Positions 16,752 to 26,800 of a DNA stretch of 40,280 nt are shown here, one piece after another. The stretch comes from Chitinophagaceae bacterium (GTDB lineage: Bacteria > Bacteroidota > Bacteroidia > Chitinophagales > Chitinophagaceae), in contig JANYEB010000019.1 in the NCBI GenBank assembly GCA_025363355.1, positions 1-40,280 of the forward strand, in the 5' to 3' direction. The first letter of the stretch is position 1. Every line of letters starts with the position of its first letter. The translations under genes and the position numbers were made by a program. The notes beneath the pieces were generated by a model that was not told the DNA's origin, searched no databases, and saw only the letters and a list, made by a program, of their open reading frames with translations.

Positions 16752-17810
16752 ATGAAAAAGGTTCTTTTAATAGAAGACAATAAGGATATACGGGATAATA
16801 CCGCAGAAATTCTTGCACTTGCTCAGTATAACGTGATTGTTGCTGAAAATGGTAAAATAGGTGTGGAACTTGCATTAAAAGAAAAACCCGATATTATTGT
16901 TTGCGATATTATGATGCCCGTATTGGATGGACATGGGGTATTGCATTTACTATCAAAAAATGAGGAAACATCAAATATCCCTTTCATCTTTTTAACGGCA
17001 AATTCTGAAAAAAGTGATTTTAGAAAAGGAATGGATATGGGTGCTGATGATTATTTAACCAAACCTTTTAATGATGTTGAATTATTAAATGCAATAGAAA
17101 CCCGTCTTAAAAAAAATGATGCCATGAAGAAAGAATTCACAAAAAACATTCACGGCATTAATGAGTTTTTAGATAAGGCAAAAGGTATTGAATCATTAAA
17201 AAAACTTTCGGAAGAACGTGATATAAGATTTTATAAGAAAAAAGAAGATGTTTATAAAGAAGGTGGTTATCCAAAAGGTGTGTATTTTGTGGTAAAGGGC
17301 AAGGTAAAAAGCTTTCACACCAATGATTTTGGAAAAGATTTAATTACAGAATTGCATAAAGAGGGAGACTTTTTTGGCTATGTTTCCTTATTGCAAAATG
17401 AAAAATATACAGGCACAGCAACTGCCCTTGAAGATGCTGAAATTTATATGATACCCAAAGAAGATTTTCTTACACTTATTCACAAAAATGCAGAAGTATC
17501 AAAAAAATTTATTGAAATGTTATCGAATGATGTAGCTGAAACACAAAAGAAACTAATTCACCTTGCATACGATTCAGTAAGAAAACGAGTTGCAGAAGCA
17601 CTTGTAGAACTATCCGATAAATATAAAAAAGAGGATGAACAACAATTCAGTATAAATATTGGAAGAGAAGATTTAGCTAATCTTGTAGGAACAGCTACAG
17701 AAACAGTTATCCGAGCCTTAACTGATTTTAAAATGGAGAAGCATATTGATACTGATGGCAGCAATATCACTATCTTGAATTATAAAAAACTAGTGGAAAT
17801 GAGGAATTAA
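16752..17810 (+). CDS. Response regulator fused to a cNMP-binding domain and Crp-type DNA-binding domain
   Basis: The 352 residues comprise a receiver domain (1-120; LIEDN, phosphoacceptor D52 in IVCDIMMP, Lys in TKPF), a linker helix, a cyclic-nucleotide-binding beta-roll (about 155-270; GGYPKGVYFVVKGKVKSF, EGDFFGYVSLL), and a winged helix of the Crp/Fnr family (about 285-345; IGREDLANLVGTATETVIRAL). The beta-roll lacks the usual phosphate-binding Arg, so canonical cAMP binding is doubtful and phosphorylation is the likely switch. Recognition-helix residues E317 and R321 match Crp E181 and R185, which read TGA/TCA half-sites; Crp R180 is replaced by Thr. It is co-transcribed with the kinase. 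Two Crp/Fnr-type tandem sites lie 1.2 and 2.9 kb downstream. Confidence 0.92.
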   Translation: MKKVLLIEDNKDIRDNTAEILALAQYNVIVAENGKIGVELALKEKPDIIVCDIMMPVLDGHGVLHLLSKNEETSNIPFIFLTANSEKSDFRKGMDMGADDYLTKPFNDVELLNAIETRLKKNDAMKKEFTKNIHGINEFLDKAKGIESLKKLSEERDIRFYKKKEDVYKEGGYPKGVYFVVKGKVKSFHTNDFGKDLITELHKEGDFFGYVSLLQNEKYTGTATALEDAEIYMIPKEDFLTLIHKNAEVSKKFIEMLSNDVAETQKKLIHLAYDSVRKRVAEALVELSDKYKKEDEQQFSINIGREDLANLVGTATETVIRALTDFKMEKHIDTDGSNITILNYKKLVEMRN

Positions 17811-17930
17811 AAATATAAAAAATAAAGTATTTTTTTATTCAGTAAAGAACTTCTTAAAAACTATGAAACTCTTTGCTGATTTTTTATAACAAATACTGAA
17901 GTGCTTATGAATATTGAGCTCTATAGATTG

Positions 17931-18596
17931 TCAATGTACTAATCTAAATATCCAAATTATTTTTTTTGCTATAGCAAAACTTACCAGTTCAGCCCTGCTT
18001 TTAACATTAAACTGTTTAAACAACTTTTGTTGTCTTTTATGTAATGATTCTTTGCCAATACCAAGTACACTTGCAATAGCATCATTAGTTAATGGAGACT
18101 GACACAATTGTATATACAAGTATTCATTATCAGTTAAGTTAAAAGGCAAGTCAAGTAAAAGACCATTTTTTTTATATCGAAGAACTTTCTTTTCATCAAC
18201 ATAAATATTTGTATGAAGTCCTCCGTTAAGAACATTTTCAATTGCAACTTGTAATTCTTTTGGGTGTACACCTTTGTCAACAAAACCCATACATCCAGAT
18301 GCCAAAAACTCGCTAACCCAGTCTGGCTCTGCATCAGCCGAGATTCCAATTTTTTTTATTTCAGGAAAGTCTCTTTCTAATATATAGCTTAAATGCGAGC
18401 CACGCAAAAAAGGCATTCTGTAATCAATTAAAACCAAATCGGGTAAAGTGGCATTTTTAGACTTCATATACATTAAAAACTCTGGAGCATTTTGCCATAT
18501 TTTGCCAAAAGTAAAATTGTTGCTAATGGATTTTAAAGTGTTTGCTAGTGAGATAGCAAATAATTGGCTATCATCAATGATGTCAACTTTATACAT
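17931..18596 (-). CDS. Orphan response regulator, NarL/LuxR type
   Basis: The 221-residue product has a receiver domain (about 1-125; DIIDDSQ, phosphoacceptor D58 in LVLIDYRMP, Lys in FVDKGVHPKEL) and a LuxR-like helix-turn-helix (about 150-210; LTDNEYLYIQLCQ, TNDAIASVLGIGKESLHKRQQKLFKQF, RAELVSFAIAKK). The recognition helix reads KESLHKRQQKL, where typical LuxR-type regulators have a TVKxHxxxI pattern, so its DNA target may be unusual. No kinase gene is adjacent on the same strand; the kinase/REC-Crp pair converges on it from the other side. It may act in the same circuit, but this is inference from position. Confidence 0.88.
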   Translation of the reverse strand: MYKVDIIDDSQLFAISLANTLKSISNNFTFGKIWQNAPEFLMYMKSKNATLPDLVLIDYRMPFLRGSHLSYILERDFPEIKKIGISADAEPDWVSEFLASGCMGFVDKGVHPKELQVAIENVLNGGLHTNIYVDEKKVLRYKKNGLLLDLPFNLTDNEYLYIQLCQSPLTNDAIASVLGIGKESLHKRQQKLFKQFNVKSRAELVSFAIAKKIIWIFRLVH

Positions 18597-18764
18597 AGGT
18601 GGATTTTAGAGCTCAAAAGTATAGTGCAAATACTGGCTTTTCAAAAAATAAAAAATAAAAAACACATATTTAATATGCTTTTTTGTAACACACTCATTAG
18701 ATTGTTTTTATTTTTTATCCTTCTTCTTCAAATTTAATAAATAAAACTTTTATTTAAAAACCAA

Positions 18765-18782
18765 AGTACCAATATTGGTACT
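18765..18782. promoter_or_regulatory. Perfect 18-base palindrome, candidate operator
   Basis: AGTACCAATATTGGTACT reads identically on both strands. It lies 169 bases upstream of the orphan LuxR-type regulator start and 158 bases before the tandem Crp/Fnr-type site. The symmetry suggests a dimeric regulator site; which protein binds is unknown. No T-tract is adjacent, so a terminator is unlikely. Confidence 0.5.
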
Positions 18783-18937
18783 AATGCTGTGTTGTTTTTA
18801 TTCTCACATTTGACTTGTAATTAATAAATTCAAAATCCCAAACAAATGAAAAACCTGTTAATAAACAGTTGTATCAATATACCAGCTATTAAAGATTCAC
18901 TTCTTTTATCTACTAATAATTACTGTAGTTTAATATT

Positions 18938-19005
18938 ACTGATAACAATCAATAAGACTTTTGATGCTAGTCATTTTTGTCGTGGGTCACCAACTTTATC
19001 TTGCA
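18938..19005 (+). promoter_or_regulatory. Tandem Crp/Fnr-type operator with promoter element upstream of the GH5 gene (copy 1)
   Basis: Two dyads, TGATAACAATCA (18940-18951) and TGATGCTAGTCA (18962-18973), start 22 bp apart, about two helical turns. A promoter-like TTTATCTTGCA follows at 18995-19005. Copy 2, at 20689-20757, has the identical first dyad, identical 10-base spacer length, and CTTGCA at almost the same distance. If CTTGCA belongs to the -7 element, the downstream dyad would centre near -41, the class II activator position of Crp/Fnr proteins. Confidence 0.65.
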
Positions 19006-19267
19006 AGGGAAATTGAAATAATAGTTTCAAAACAAAAAGATGAAAACTAAAAAATGTATCAAAATTTAAAGTTGTTTTTAGTAATTAAAAGCTGTAAAAT
19101 TTTTCAGATTGCATTGATTAAAATCAGTACAAGTTTTGATGAGCATCATTTTCAAAAAGTAAAATCGAATATACCTTGCACTCATATTACGGAAAGAGTA
19201 TTTAGAAAATTAAACCAATATCTTTTTTCAAATTTAATATCCTTCTTAAAATCAAAAATTAAATGTT

Positions 19268-20332
19268 ATGAAAAACTTATTCTCAAAAAGAATCATTCGT
19301 TGTAACTTCCTATTAGCTTTTACAATAGCTATGTTTTTTAGTACAACATTCAAAGCTATATCTCAATCAAATAGTTTAATGTATGGTATAACCCTTTGTG
19401 GTGCTGAGTTTGGTGAAAAACATTTGCCAGGTATACTGGGTGTTGACTATACTTATCCTAAAAAAGAAGACATAAATTATTTTGCATCTAAAGGAGTAGA
19501 TTTAATTCAGTTGCCATTTAAATGGGAAAGAATTCAAAGGGTTCCTGGAGGTGTTTTAGACCCAAAAGAGCTTAGTCTTATAACAAAGTTTGTGGACGAT
19601 TGTGCAAATAAAAATATTAAAGTAAACTTAGTACTGCAAAATTTTGGAAGATATCAATTGGATGGTATTACTTATGTAGTTGGCAGCCCAATAATAACTG
19701 CCTGGGATCTTACAGATTTTTGGAAAAGAATGGCGAGGGCAATGTTTGATAAACAAAATGTTTATGCATTTTCTATTATGGCAGAGCCACATGATATGGG
19801 ATCTTACAGCTGGGCAAATACTGTGCAACAGGTAATTAATGGAATAAGAGAAGTTGATAGATATACAACTATACTTGTTGATGGCGATAACTATTCCAAT
19901 CCCGCAACTTGGGCTTTATATAATGATGGATTAAAAAATTTGAAAGATCCAGCAAATAAATTAATGTTTAATGCACACTGTTATTTTGATAATGATTATT
20001 CTGGCACTTATGCAAATACTTATGACGTTGATGGAGCTTATGAATGGATTGGTGTTGAAAGAATGAGACCCTTTGTAGAATGGTTATCTAGCAATAATAT
20101 GAAAGGGTATGTTGGCGAATTTGGTATCCCTAAAAACGATGAAAAATGGGTTACTGTTATGCATCGCTTTTTAGAATATTTGCAAATGCATAATATCGGT
20201 GCATCATACTGGGCTGCAGGTTCTTGGTGGAAGGATTATGGGCTTTCAATTCAACCATTAAACAATATTGATCAGCCACAAATGGTTGCTTTTTCAAAAT
20301 TTTTTAACAGAAGTTTCGTGCGTAATGACTAA
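19268..20332 (+). CDS. Secreted GH5-type glycoside hydrolase (cellulase-like)
   Basis: The 354-residue product has a long signal peptide (FLLAFTIAMFFSTTFKAISQ, cleavage near residue 35) followed by a single GH5-like TIM barrel. Supporting features are the YGITLCGAEFG start, GVDLIQLPFKWERIQ (strand with conserved Arg), SIMAEPHDMG with the likely acid/base E173, LMFNAHCYFD (conserved His), and GYVGEFGIPK with the likely nucleophile E284, ending in ASYWAAGSWW. The residue before E173 is Ala, where clan GH-A enzymes nearly always have Asn (NEP). No T9SS sorting domain or carbohydrate-binding module is present. A tandem Crp/Fnr-type site lies about 300 bases upstream. The substrate is unknown; beta-glucan or mannan are reasonable guesses. 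Confidence 0.85.
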   Translation: MKNLFSKRIIRCNFLLAFTIAMFFSTTFKAISQSNSLMYGITLCGAEFGEKHLPGILGVDYTYPKKEDINYFASKGVDLIQLPFKWERIQRVPGGVLDPKELSLITKFVDDCANKNIKVNLVLQNFGRYQLDGITYVVGSPIITAWDLTDFWKRMARAMFDKQNVYAFSIMAEPHDMGSYSWANTVQQVINGIREVDRYTTILVDGDNYSNPATWALYNDGLKNLKDPANKLMFNAHCYFDNDYSGTYANTYDVDGAYEWIGVERMRPFVEWLSSNNMKGYVGEFGIPKNDEKWVTVMHRFLEYLQMHNIGASYWAAGSWWKDYGLSIQPLNNIDQPQMVAFSKFFNRSFVRND

Positions 20333-20428
20333 TAAATTTTAGCCTGTTTTTATAAACAACATAAGTCCTGTTTTTTGTTTCAATATCCAAGGTTCTATGA
20401 AGATCAGTTAACTTATTAGTTAACTATT

Positions 20429-20467
20429 TGAGAGGCTGTCTCATACTCTTGAAACAGCCTCTTTTTT
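20429..20467 (+). terminator. Rho-independent terminator after the GH5 gene
   Basis: GAGGCTGTCTCA pairs with TGAAACAGCCTC (11 of 12 positions, one mismatch) around a 6-base loop, followed by seven T residues at 20461-20467. It lies 97 bases after the GH5 stop and separates it from the next promoter, so the two secreted-protein genes are separate transcripts. Confidence 0.85.
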
Positions 20468-20688
20468 TATCAACTTTAAAATTTACATTGCTTTATCGCA
20501 AATTGTATTAGTGCACATAACAGATTAATTATGTAATATATTCTCATAACTATGTAGTATTTGTCGTAGGAAAGAAATAGAATTTTGCATATTATGATTC
20601 ACATTAAAAAATCTATCTCGACATCATTTTTTAACTGATATCATTTCTATTTTTTTTCTTGAAGAGCTAAGATGATTTAAACATAATA

Positions 20689-20757
20689 ACTGATAACAAT
20701 CAGTATAAGTATTGACGTGTGTCATAGATCAAGTTGTTTATCAATTATACTCTTGCA
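20689..20757 (+). promoter_or_regulatory. Tandem Crp/Fnr-type operator with promoter element upstream of the giant protein gene (copy 2)
   Basis: The dyads are TGATAACAATCA (20691-20702) and TGACGTGTGTCA (20713-20724), again 22 bp apart start to start, with AC before the first and T after the second as in copy 1. TATACTCTTGCA follows at 20746-20757; TACTCTTG matches TAnnTTTG at five of six fixed bases. The ATG is 47 bases after this element. The regulator is not proven; the adjacent REC-Crp protein is the obvious candidate. Confidence 0.68.
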
Positions 20758-20804
20758 TTGTTAGTAATAACATTAACAAATTATTCAAATCTAATATCAA
20801 TATT

Positions 20805-23800
20805 ATGTTTAAGAAATTTACTATCACTAAAATATTCTGTTTAGTTATTTTATTTATTATTACAGCAATTCCAAAAGCAAACGCTGGATATTCTATTGTT
20901 AAAATGTCTAATCCTAGCTTCTGTAGCAGTTATCCTTCTTCTTATGTTACTGGTAGTTTTTCTATCAGTGAAACAGGAAGTAACAAAGCAAAGAGATTTA
21001 AAAACGGGCAAACTAATGCTACGCTAATTATTGGATTCAGTAATGCTTCTTTTCAATTTAATCCGGGTGTGGGAACTGTTACTGCAACGGGTACTGAAGT
21101 TACTATTGTGTCGTATAATATTACCAGTTCTTCTATTACTGTTACCATCAATACATCTTCATCTAATGTAGAATTGAATACTATTAATTTTAATAATATA
21201 CAGGTTAATGCAATTGCAGCAGCAACGGGATATATTCGAAGAACAGGTGGCACTTTTGTTGTTGACAGAAAAGCATCTAATCCAAGTAGTTCTGTTTCTT
21301 GGGGAGACTTAACTGCTTCTACTCCACTAAGCTATTCGTCTAGCACTTCAACGCAAACTGTAACTTCTACCATATTTTCTGGTTCAACAAATAATCAGGT
21401 ATTGGGCTTACAAGTAGTAGTTACTGGAACTTGTTCCAGTATAACCACAACAGCATTTAACCTTAATACAACAGGGTCAACTGCTGCTACAGATATTGCG
21501 AATGCTAAAATTTATTACACAGGTACAACGAATGTTTTTTCTACAAACAATTTATTTGGAACAACAAATAATCCTAATGGCACCTATACTATTAGTGGCA
21601 GTCAAGCACTGAATTTAGGAGCTGGAACTTATTATTTCTGGTTAACTTATGACCTTATTGGTAGTGCAGTAGCATCACATATTATAGATGGGCAACTGGT
21701 TTCTTCGGTTGTTTCTGGTAATACATTCACTCCCACAACAGGTAATCCATCAGGAAGCAGAACTGTAAGTACGAATGTATTTTATTCTATAGCAGCAGGA
21801 AGTTGGAGCAGTACGACTAATTGGAGCAGAACTTCTGGAGGAGCATCTTGTAGTTGTGCCCCAACTGGTGGTAATGGATTTGTATATGTAAATAACAGTA
21901 TATCGCTTGACAACACTTATTCAATTGATAATGTTGTAGTACAATCGGGAGGAAATCTTAGTAATTTATCAGGTAAATTACTAACAGTAACCAGCGGCTT
22001 GTCCACAACAGGAACAGGGCTTTTTGCAATATCAAGTAGTTGGGTATTAAATAATATTACCACTGCAGGTACAGGCTTATCATCTTCTTCAGCGGCATTG
22101 TCTTTATCTGGTTCATTGAATGTAGGGTCGAGTACAACATTACAGATAACAGGAGGCGTTGCAATTGCAGTAAACGGAAATATTACAGCAAATGGAATAC
22201 TTGCACTAGGAACTTCTAATTTAACCAACTCAAATGCAGCGGGTACCACTATTAGTGGAACAGATAGCATAACTGGAAGTGGAATGATAACTTTAGGTAT
22301 AAATAAAACCATTCCTGTTGGAACAAATCTTACCATTTCACCAAGCATCAGTATTAGTAATGGAGTAGTGATTACGAATAATGGCACTATCAATATGCTG
22401 AATGATATAACTGGAAGTAATTCTAATTCTCAATGGACTAATGCTGCAAATTCAGTATTGAATATGGGCGGTACAACCAGCTCGTTATTAAGCATAGGAA
22501 GGCTTGATGCCTCTGCTGTGCCTAATACTGTTAGCTATATTGGTTCTGGAAATCAAACAATCAATACAAGTATTTCAGGGTACTATAATTTATATGCGAC
22601 AAGTGCTGCAAGTGGAATTAAATCTTTAGCAAGTAGCGTAACTATTAATAATGATTTACAGATTGCTACTGGTGCCCAATTGAATGCTGGAGCTAATACT
22701 ATCAACTTATATGGAAATTTAATTAATAATAGTACGCATACAACACCATTTGTATCAACAGGCACAGTAAGTTTTAGTGGCTCTAACGACACTATTTCAG
22801 GAATTGGAGTTACTAGTTTTAATATATTAAATATTGTCTCAACTGGAACACTAACTTCAAACAGCAATACTGGTAAAGTTATTGTTACTGGCAACTGGAT
22901 TAATGATGGCATTTTTAATCATAACAAAAGTGACATTAGTTTTAATGGTACAACAACAATGAGTGGCTCTTTAGTAACTGAATTTTATAATCTAATTGTT
23001 AATGCTACTAAAACACTAACAGTTGACCCAACTGAGGTAGATATTGATGGAGACCTTACTGTAAATGGCACGCTGAACCATAATAATAGTTTAATCGTTT
23101 TTTTGGGAGATGCCAACACGCAAAACATAAATGGAACCGTTGCTTCTTTATCTCTATATAAAGTTGAGATTGCCAATAATTCTGGAAATGTGGCAATGAC
23201 TTATCCGTTAACGATTAATAATTTACTTACGCTTACAGCAGGTAATTTAATATTGGGAGCTAATAATTTGACACTCGGTGCTTCGGTTGCAGCAATTGGC
23301 GGAAGCCCTTTCTCAGCAAGTAATATGATTGTTGCTTCAGGTTCGGGTTTAGTAATAAAAAATGGAACATCTGCTGCTTCTGCATCTTATACATTCCCTG
23401 TTGGGGATAATACAGGAACTGTAGAATATTCGCCAATAACGCTAACTTTTAGTGCTGGTACTTACACCAGTGGATCGGCTCGTGTAAAAGTGGTGAATGC
23501 AAAACACCCTAATATTACTTTTACTTCAAACTATTTAAGCCGTTATTGGACAGTGTCCACTACTGGCTATACTGTAACAGGAGCAGTTGTATCAGCAACT
23601 TATTTAGATGCCGATATAGTAGGCTCAGAATCCAGTATGCTAATGGGTAAATGGGGTGGTTCATTACCTTGGATTACTTATCCTTCATCATTAACAGCGG
23701 CTACTAATACACTTACTTCACCAACCATATCATCGTTTGGTGATTTTACTGGAACCTACAATGTTGTGCAATGGACAGGCAATGTGAGTACAGATTGGAA

Positions 23801-26800
23801 TAGTGCTGGCAACTGGGATAATGGTGCCATTCCAACAACTGCAACCAGCGTTGTTATTCCAGCAGATGCTATTAGAATGCCTTCAATTGTGAGCAGTGTT
23901 GTTTGTAATAATATAACTGTTAATACTGGGGCTACTGTTGCCAATACAAACTCTGGAACTCTAAATATTGCAGGTACTTTTGTAAACAATGGTACTTATA
24001 CTGATAATGGTACAACTAATTTTAACGGAACTACAAGTCAGCAAACATTTTCTGGCATATCCACATTTAATAACTTAACACTTAATAATACTAGCAGCCT
24101 TTTATTATCTACAAATATTATTGTTAATGGCAACCTACTTATTTCTGCGGGGATATTAAATGCAAATAATTTTAATATATCACTAAAGGGAAACTGGTCA
24201 AACAATGCTTCAACAACTGCTTTCACAGCAGGAACAGCTACTGTAACATTAAGTGGAACAATTGCACAATCAATTGGTGGATCATTTGTAACCACTTTTA
24301 ATAACTTAACCATTGCCAATTCAAGTAATACAGTTTCATTGAATTCAAATATTAGTATTGCTGGAAACCTGAACGTATCTGCTGGTGTATTTGATCTTGC
24401 AGGCTTTACTGCTAATCGTACTAGTTCTGGTGGTATTCTCAGCGTTGCAAATAATGCTACTTTAAAAATTAGTGGAACCGATTCTTATCCTTCTAACTAT
24501 GCTACCAACACATTAGTTGTGGCAAGCACTGTTGAATATGCAGGAACAAATCAAACTGTGGCAAATCAATTGTATGGTAATCTTAAACTTAGTAGTTCAA
24601 GTGGTGCAGTAATAAAAACGTTTCCTGCAACCGCACTAACAATAGTTGGTAATTTAACCAGTACATTGGGTGCAGGTACTTCGGTTTCATTTACTGCTGC
24701 TGCAAATATTACTGTTAGTGGCAATGTTTCTATAGGTGCATCCACCACATTTAATGCAGCAAGCTATTCTCATAATGTTGGTGGCAACTGGACTAACAAT
24801 GGAACGTTTAATGGTAACACAAGCACAATTACTCTTTCAGGTCCTGGATCCATTGTAAGTGGTTCAAGTGCTCAAAATTTTAATAATCTTACCATTGCTG
24901 CTTCTTTCATTACTTTCTCAAACAACAGCGTTACACTAACAGGTAATCTTGCTACAATATCTTCTGGTTCGTTTAGTCTGGCATCTGGTGGAACCCTATC
25001 AATGACAGGCTCTGGGAGTACTATTAGTGGCACAGGAATTTCATTAGAAAACTTAACAGTAAGTGGTTCTGTAACTACTGTTTCCTCTTTTAATCTTACA
25101 GGCAATTTATCTGTAAGTGGAAGTTTCACTGCAAGTGCAGGAACCATTACTATGAGTGGTGTTTCAAAAAATATTTCTGGTAGTGGTACAAAGAGTTTTA
25201 CAACATTGTCTGTTACGGGTTCTGTTACAACTGATGCAAATTTTTCTATTTCATCAAGCATTACTGTTGGTGGAAGTTTAACAGCTTCGGCAGGAACTGC
25301 AACTTTTACCAATACATCTACTTTAAGTGGTACACCCAATTTATATAATATTACTATCAATGGAACTTCTTTGCAGCTATCTGCTAATGCTGTTTTAGGA
25401 GTTGCCAATGTATTTACAATAGCTACAGGTACTTTAAATGTAACTTCATCAACTCCTAACACAGTAAATTTCAATGGTAGTGGTTCACAAAATATTAACG
25501 GAATAACTTATGATAATCTTATTCTATCAAATGGTAACAGCAAGTCTGCTATTGCTAGCATAACTGTAAATAACAATATTACTATTGCAGCAAATACCAC
25601 TTTTATTGCTGGATCTTTCACACATTACATTTACAATGACTTTAATAATTATGGCAGTTTTACTGCAGATTCAGGTACCATAGAATTTTTGGGAAATCAA
25701 ACCAGCACTATTAATGGTGCAACCACATTCAATATTCTTACAGTAAATAATACGAATGCTACAACTGCTATTGTTTTAAACAATAATGTTTCAGTTGCTA
25801 CGGTAAATATGGTTTCTGGAAAGATATTAACTGGTTCTGATACTATTACTATTACAACTACAAGAACAGGTAGTGGAATAATTATGGGTAATATTCGACG
25901 CACTCATTCTTTTACAACTGGTGTGGCGTATGCTTTTGAAGGTGCTGATAATACGATTACTTTTTCTGTTGCTTTAGCAGTTACTAGTATCACTGTTTCG
26001 GTTGCAAAACAATCAGTTCCTGATTTTACATTAGCAAGTGCTGTCAATAGATTATATACCATATCTGTTCCAACAGGTACTTATGTTGCAACACTTCGTT
26101 TACATTATGAAGACGACGAGTTAAATGGTAATAATGAATCATCAATGAGTGCTTGGAATTACAATGGAATATTATGGATTCCCGTTGTTAAAACTGCTAA
26201 TAGCACCACTTCTAATTATGTTGAACAAAGTGGATTAGCAAACATAACTAATCGTTGGACTTTTGGAGGACCTTCAAACGCAGCACAGTGGACTGGGGCT
26301 GTAAGTTCAGATTGGAATAATGCTAATAATTGGGTTTCCGTTTTAGGGTCATCATCATTACCTCCTTCATCAAATGATGTTGTTGCTATTGGATCTGCAG
26401 CTTTTGCTAATCAACCAACTATTAATACTGCTGTTAGCGTAAAAAATATAGTTTTTGGAACAGCTCAAAATGTAACCTTGTCAATGGCAAGTGGAGGTTC
26501 GCTCACATCGGGCGATATACTTACAGTTTGGGATAGTAGTGCAACACATACTATTAATGCAAATAGTCAAACCATAATAATCAATGGAGATTTAACATTG
26601 AGTGATGGAACAAGTGGTCATCAAACAAACCTTAACATTGGATCAGGAACTGTAACTGTAGCAGGTAAGCTTACCCAATCTGGAAGTTCAAATATTGTTT
26701 TTAGTGCAGCAGGTAACTTAAACATTGGTGGCGACTATAACTATGTTAATGGAACTTTCACTTCAAATACTGGTACTGTAACATACAATGGTGTAAATAA

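Larger units (their letters stand above)
18597..19267. other. Intergenic regulatory region between the orphan regulator and the GH5 gene
   Basis: These 671 AT-rich bases lie between divergent genes. They contain a perfect 18-base palindrome (18765-18782) and a tandem Crp/Fnr-type site with a downstream promoter-like element (18938-19005). Short open frames at 18846 and 19054 have no family resemblance, signal peptide or clear ribosome site, and I do not call them. If transcription starts near 19008, the GH5 mRNA would have a leader of about 260 bases. Confidence 0.6.
20333..20804. other. Intergenic region between the GH5 gene and the giant repeat protein
   Basis: These 472 bases contain a strong terminator (20429-20467), about 220 AT-rich bases with nothing I recognise, the second tandem Crp/Fnr-type element (20689-20757), and a leader of roughly 45 bases before the ATG at 20805. 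No gene is seen. Confidence 0.7.

Noticed and set aside
17817-17835. Hairpin AAAAAATA-AAG-TATTTTTT between the convergent regulators
   Set aside because: The stem is only A-T pairs, so stability is poor; it could be a weak terminator but I cannot support the call.
18846-19016. 56-codon frame covering the first tandem operator
   Set aside because: It runs through the operator and promoter element and resembles nothing known; the conserved dyads explain the sequence better.
19054-19305. 83-codon frame just before and overlapping the GH5 gene
   Set aside because: No family resemblance or signal peptide, composition reflects AT-rich DNA, and it overlaps the GH5 signal peptide region by 38 bases in another frame.
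20712-20804. Upstream TTG start for the giant secreted protein
   Set aside because: It starts within the second dyad of the operator and would bury the signal peptide behind 31 extra residues; the ATG at 20805 is a normal export start.
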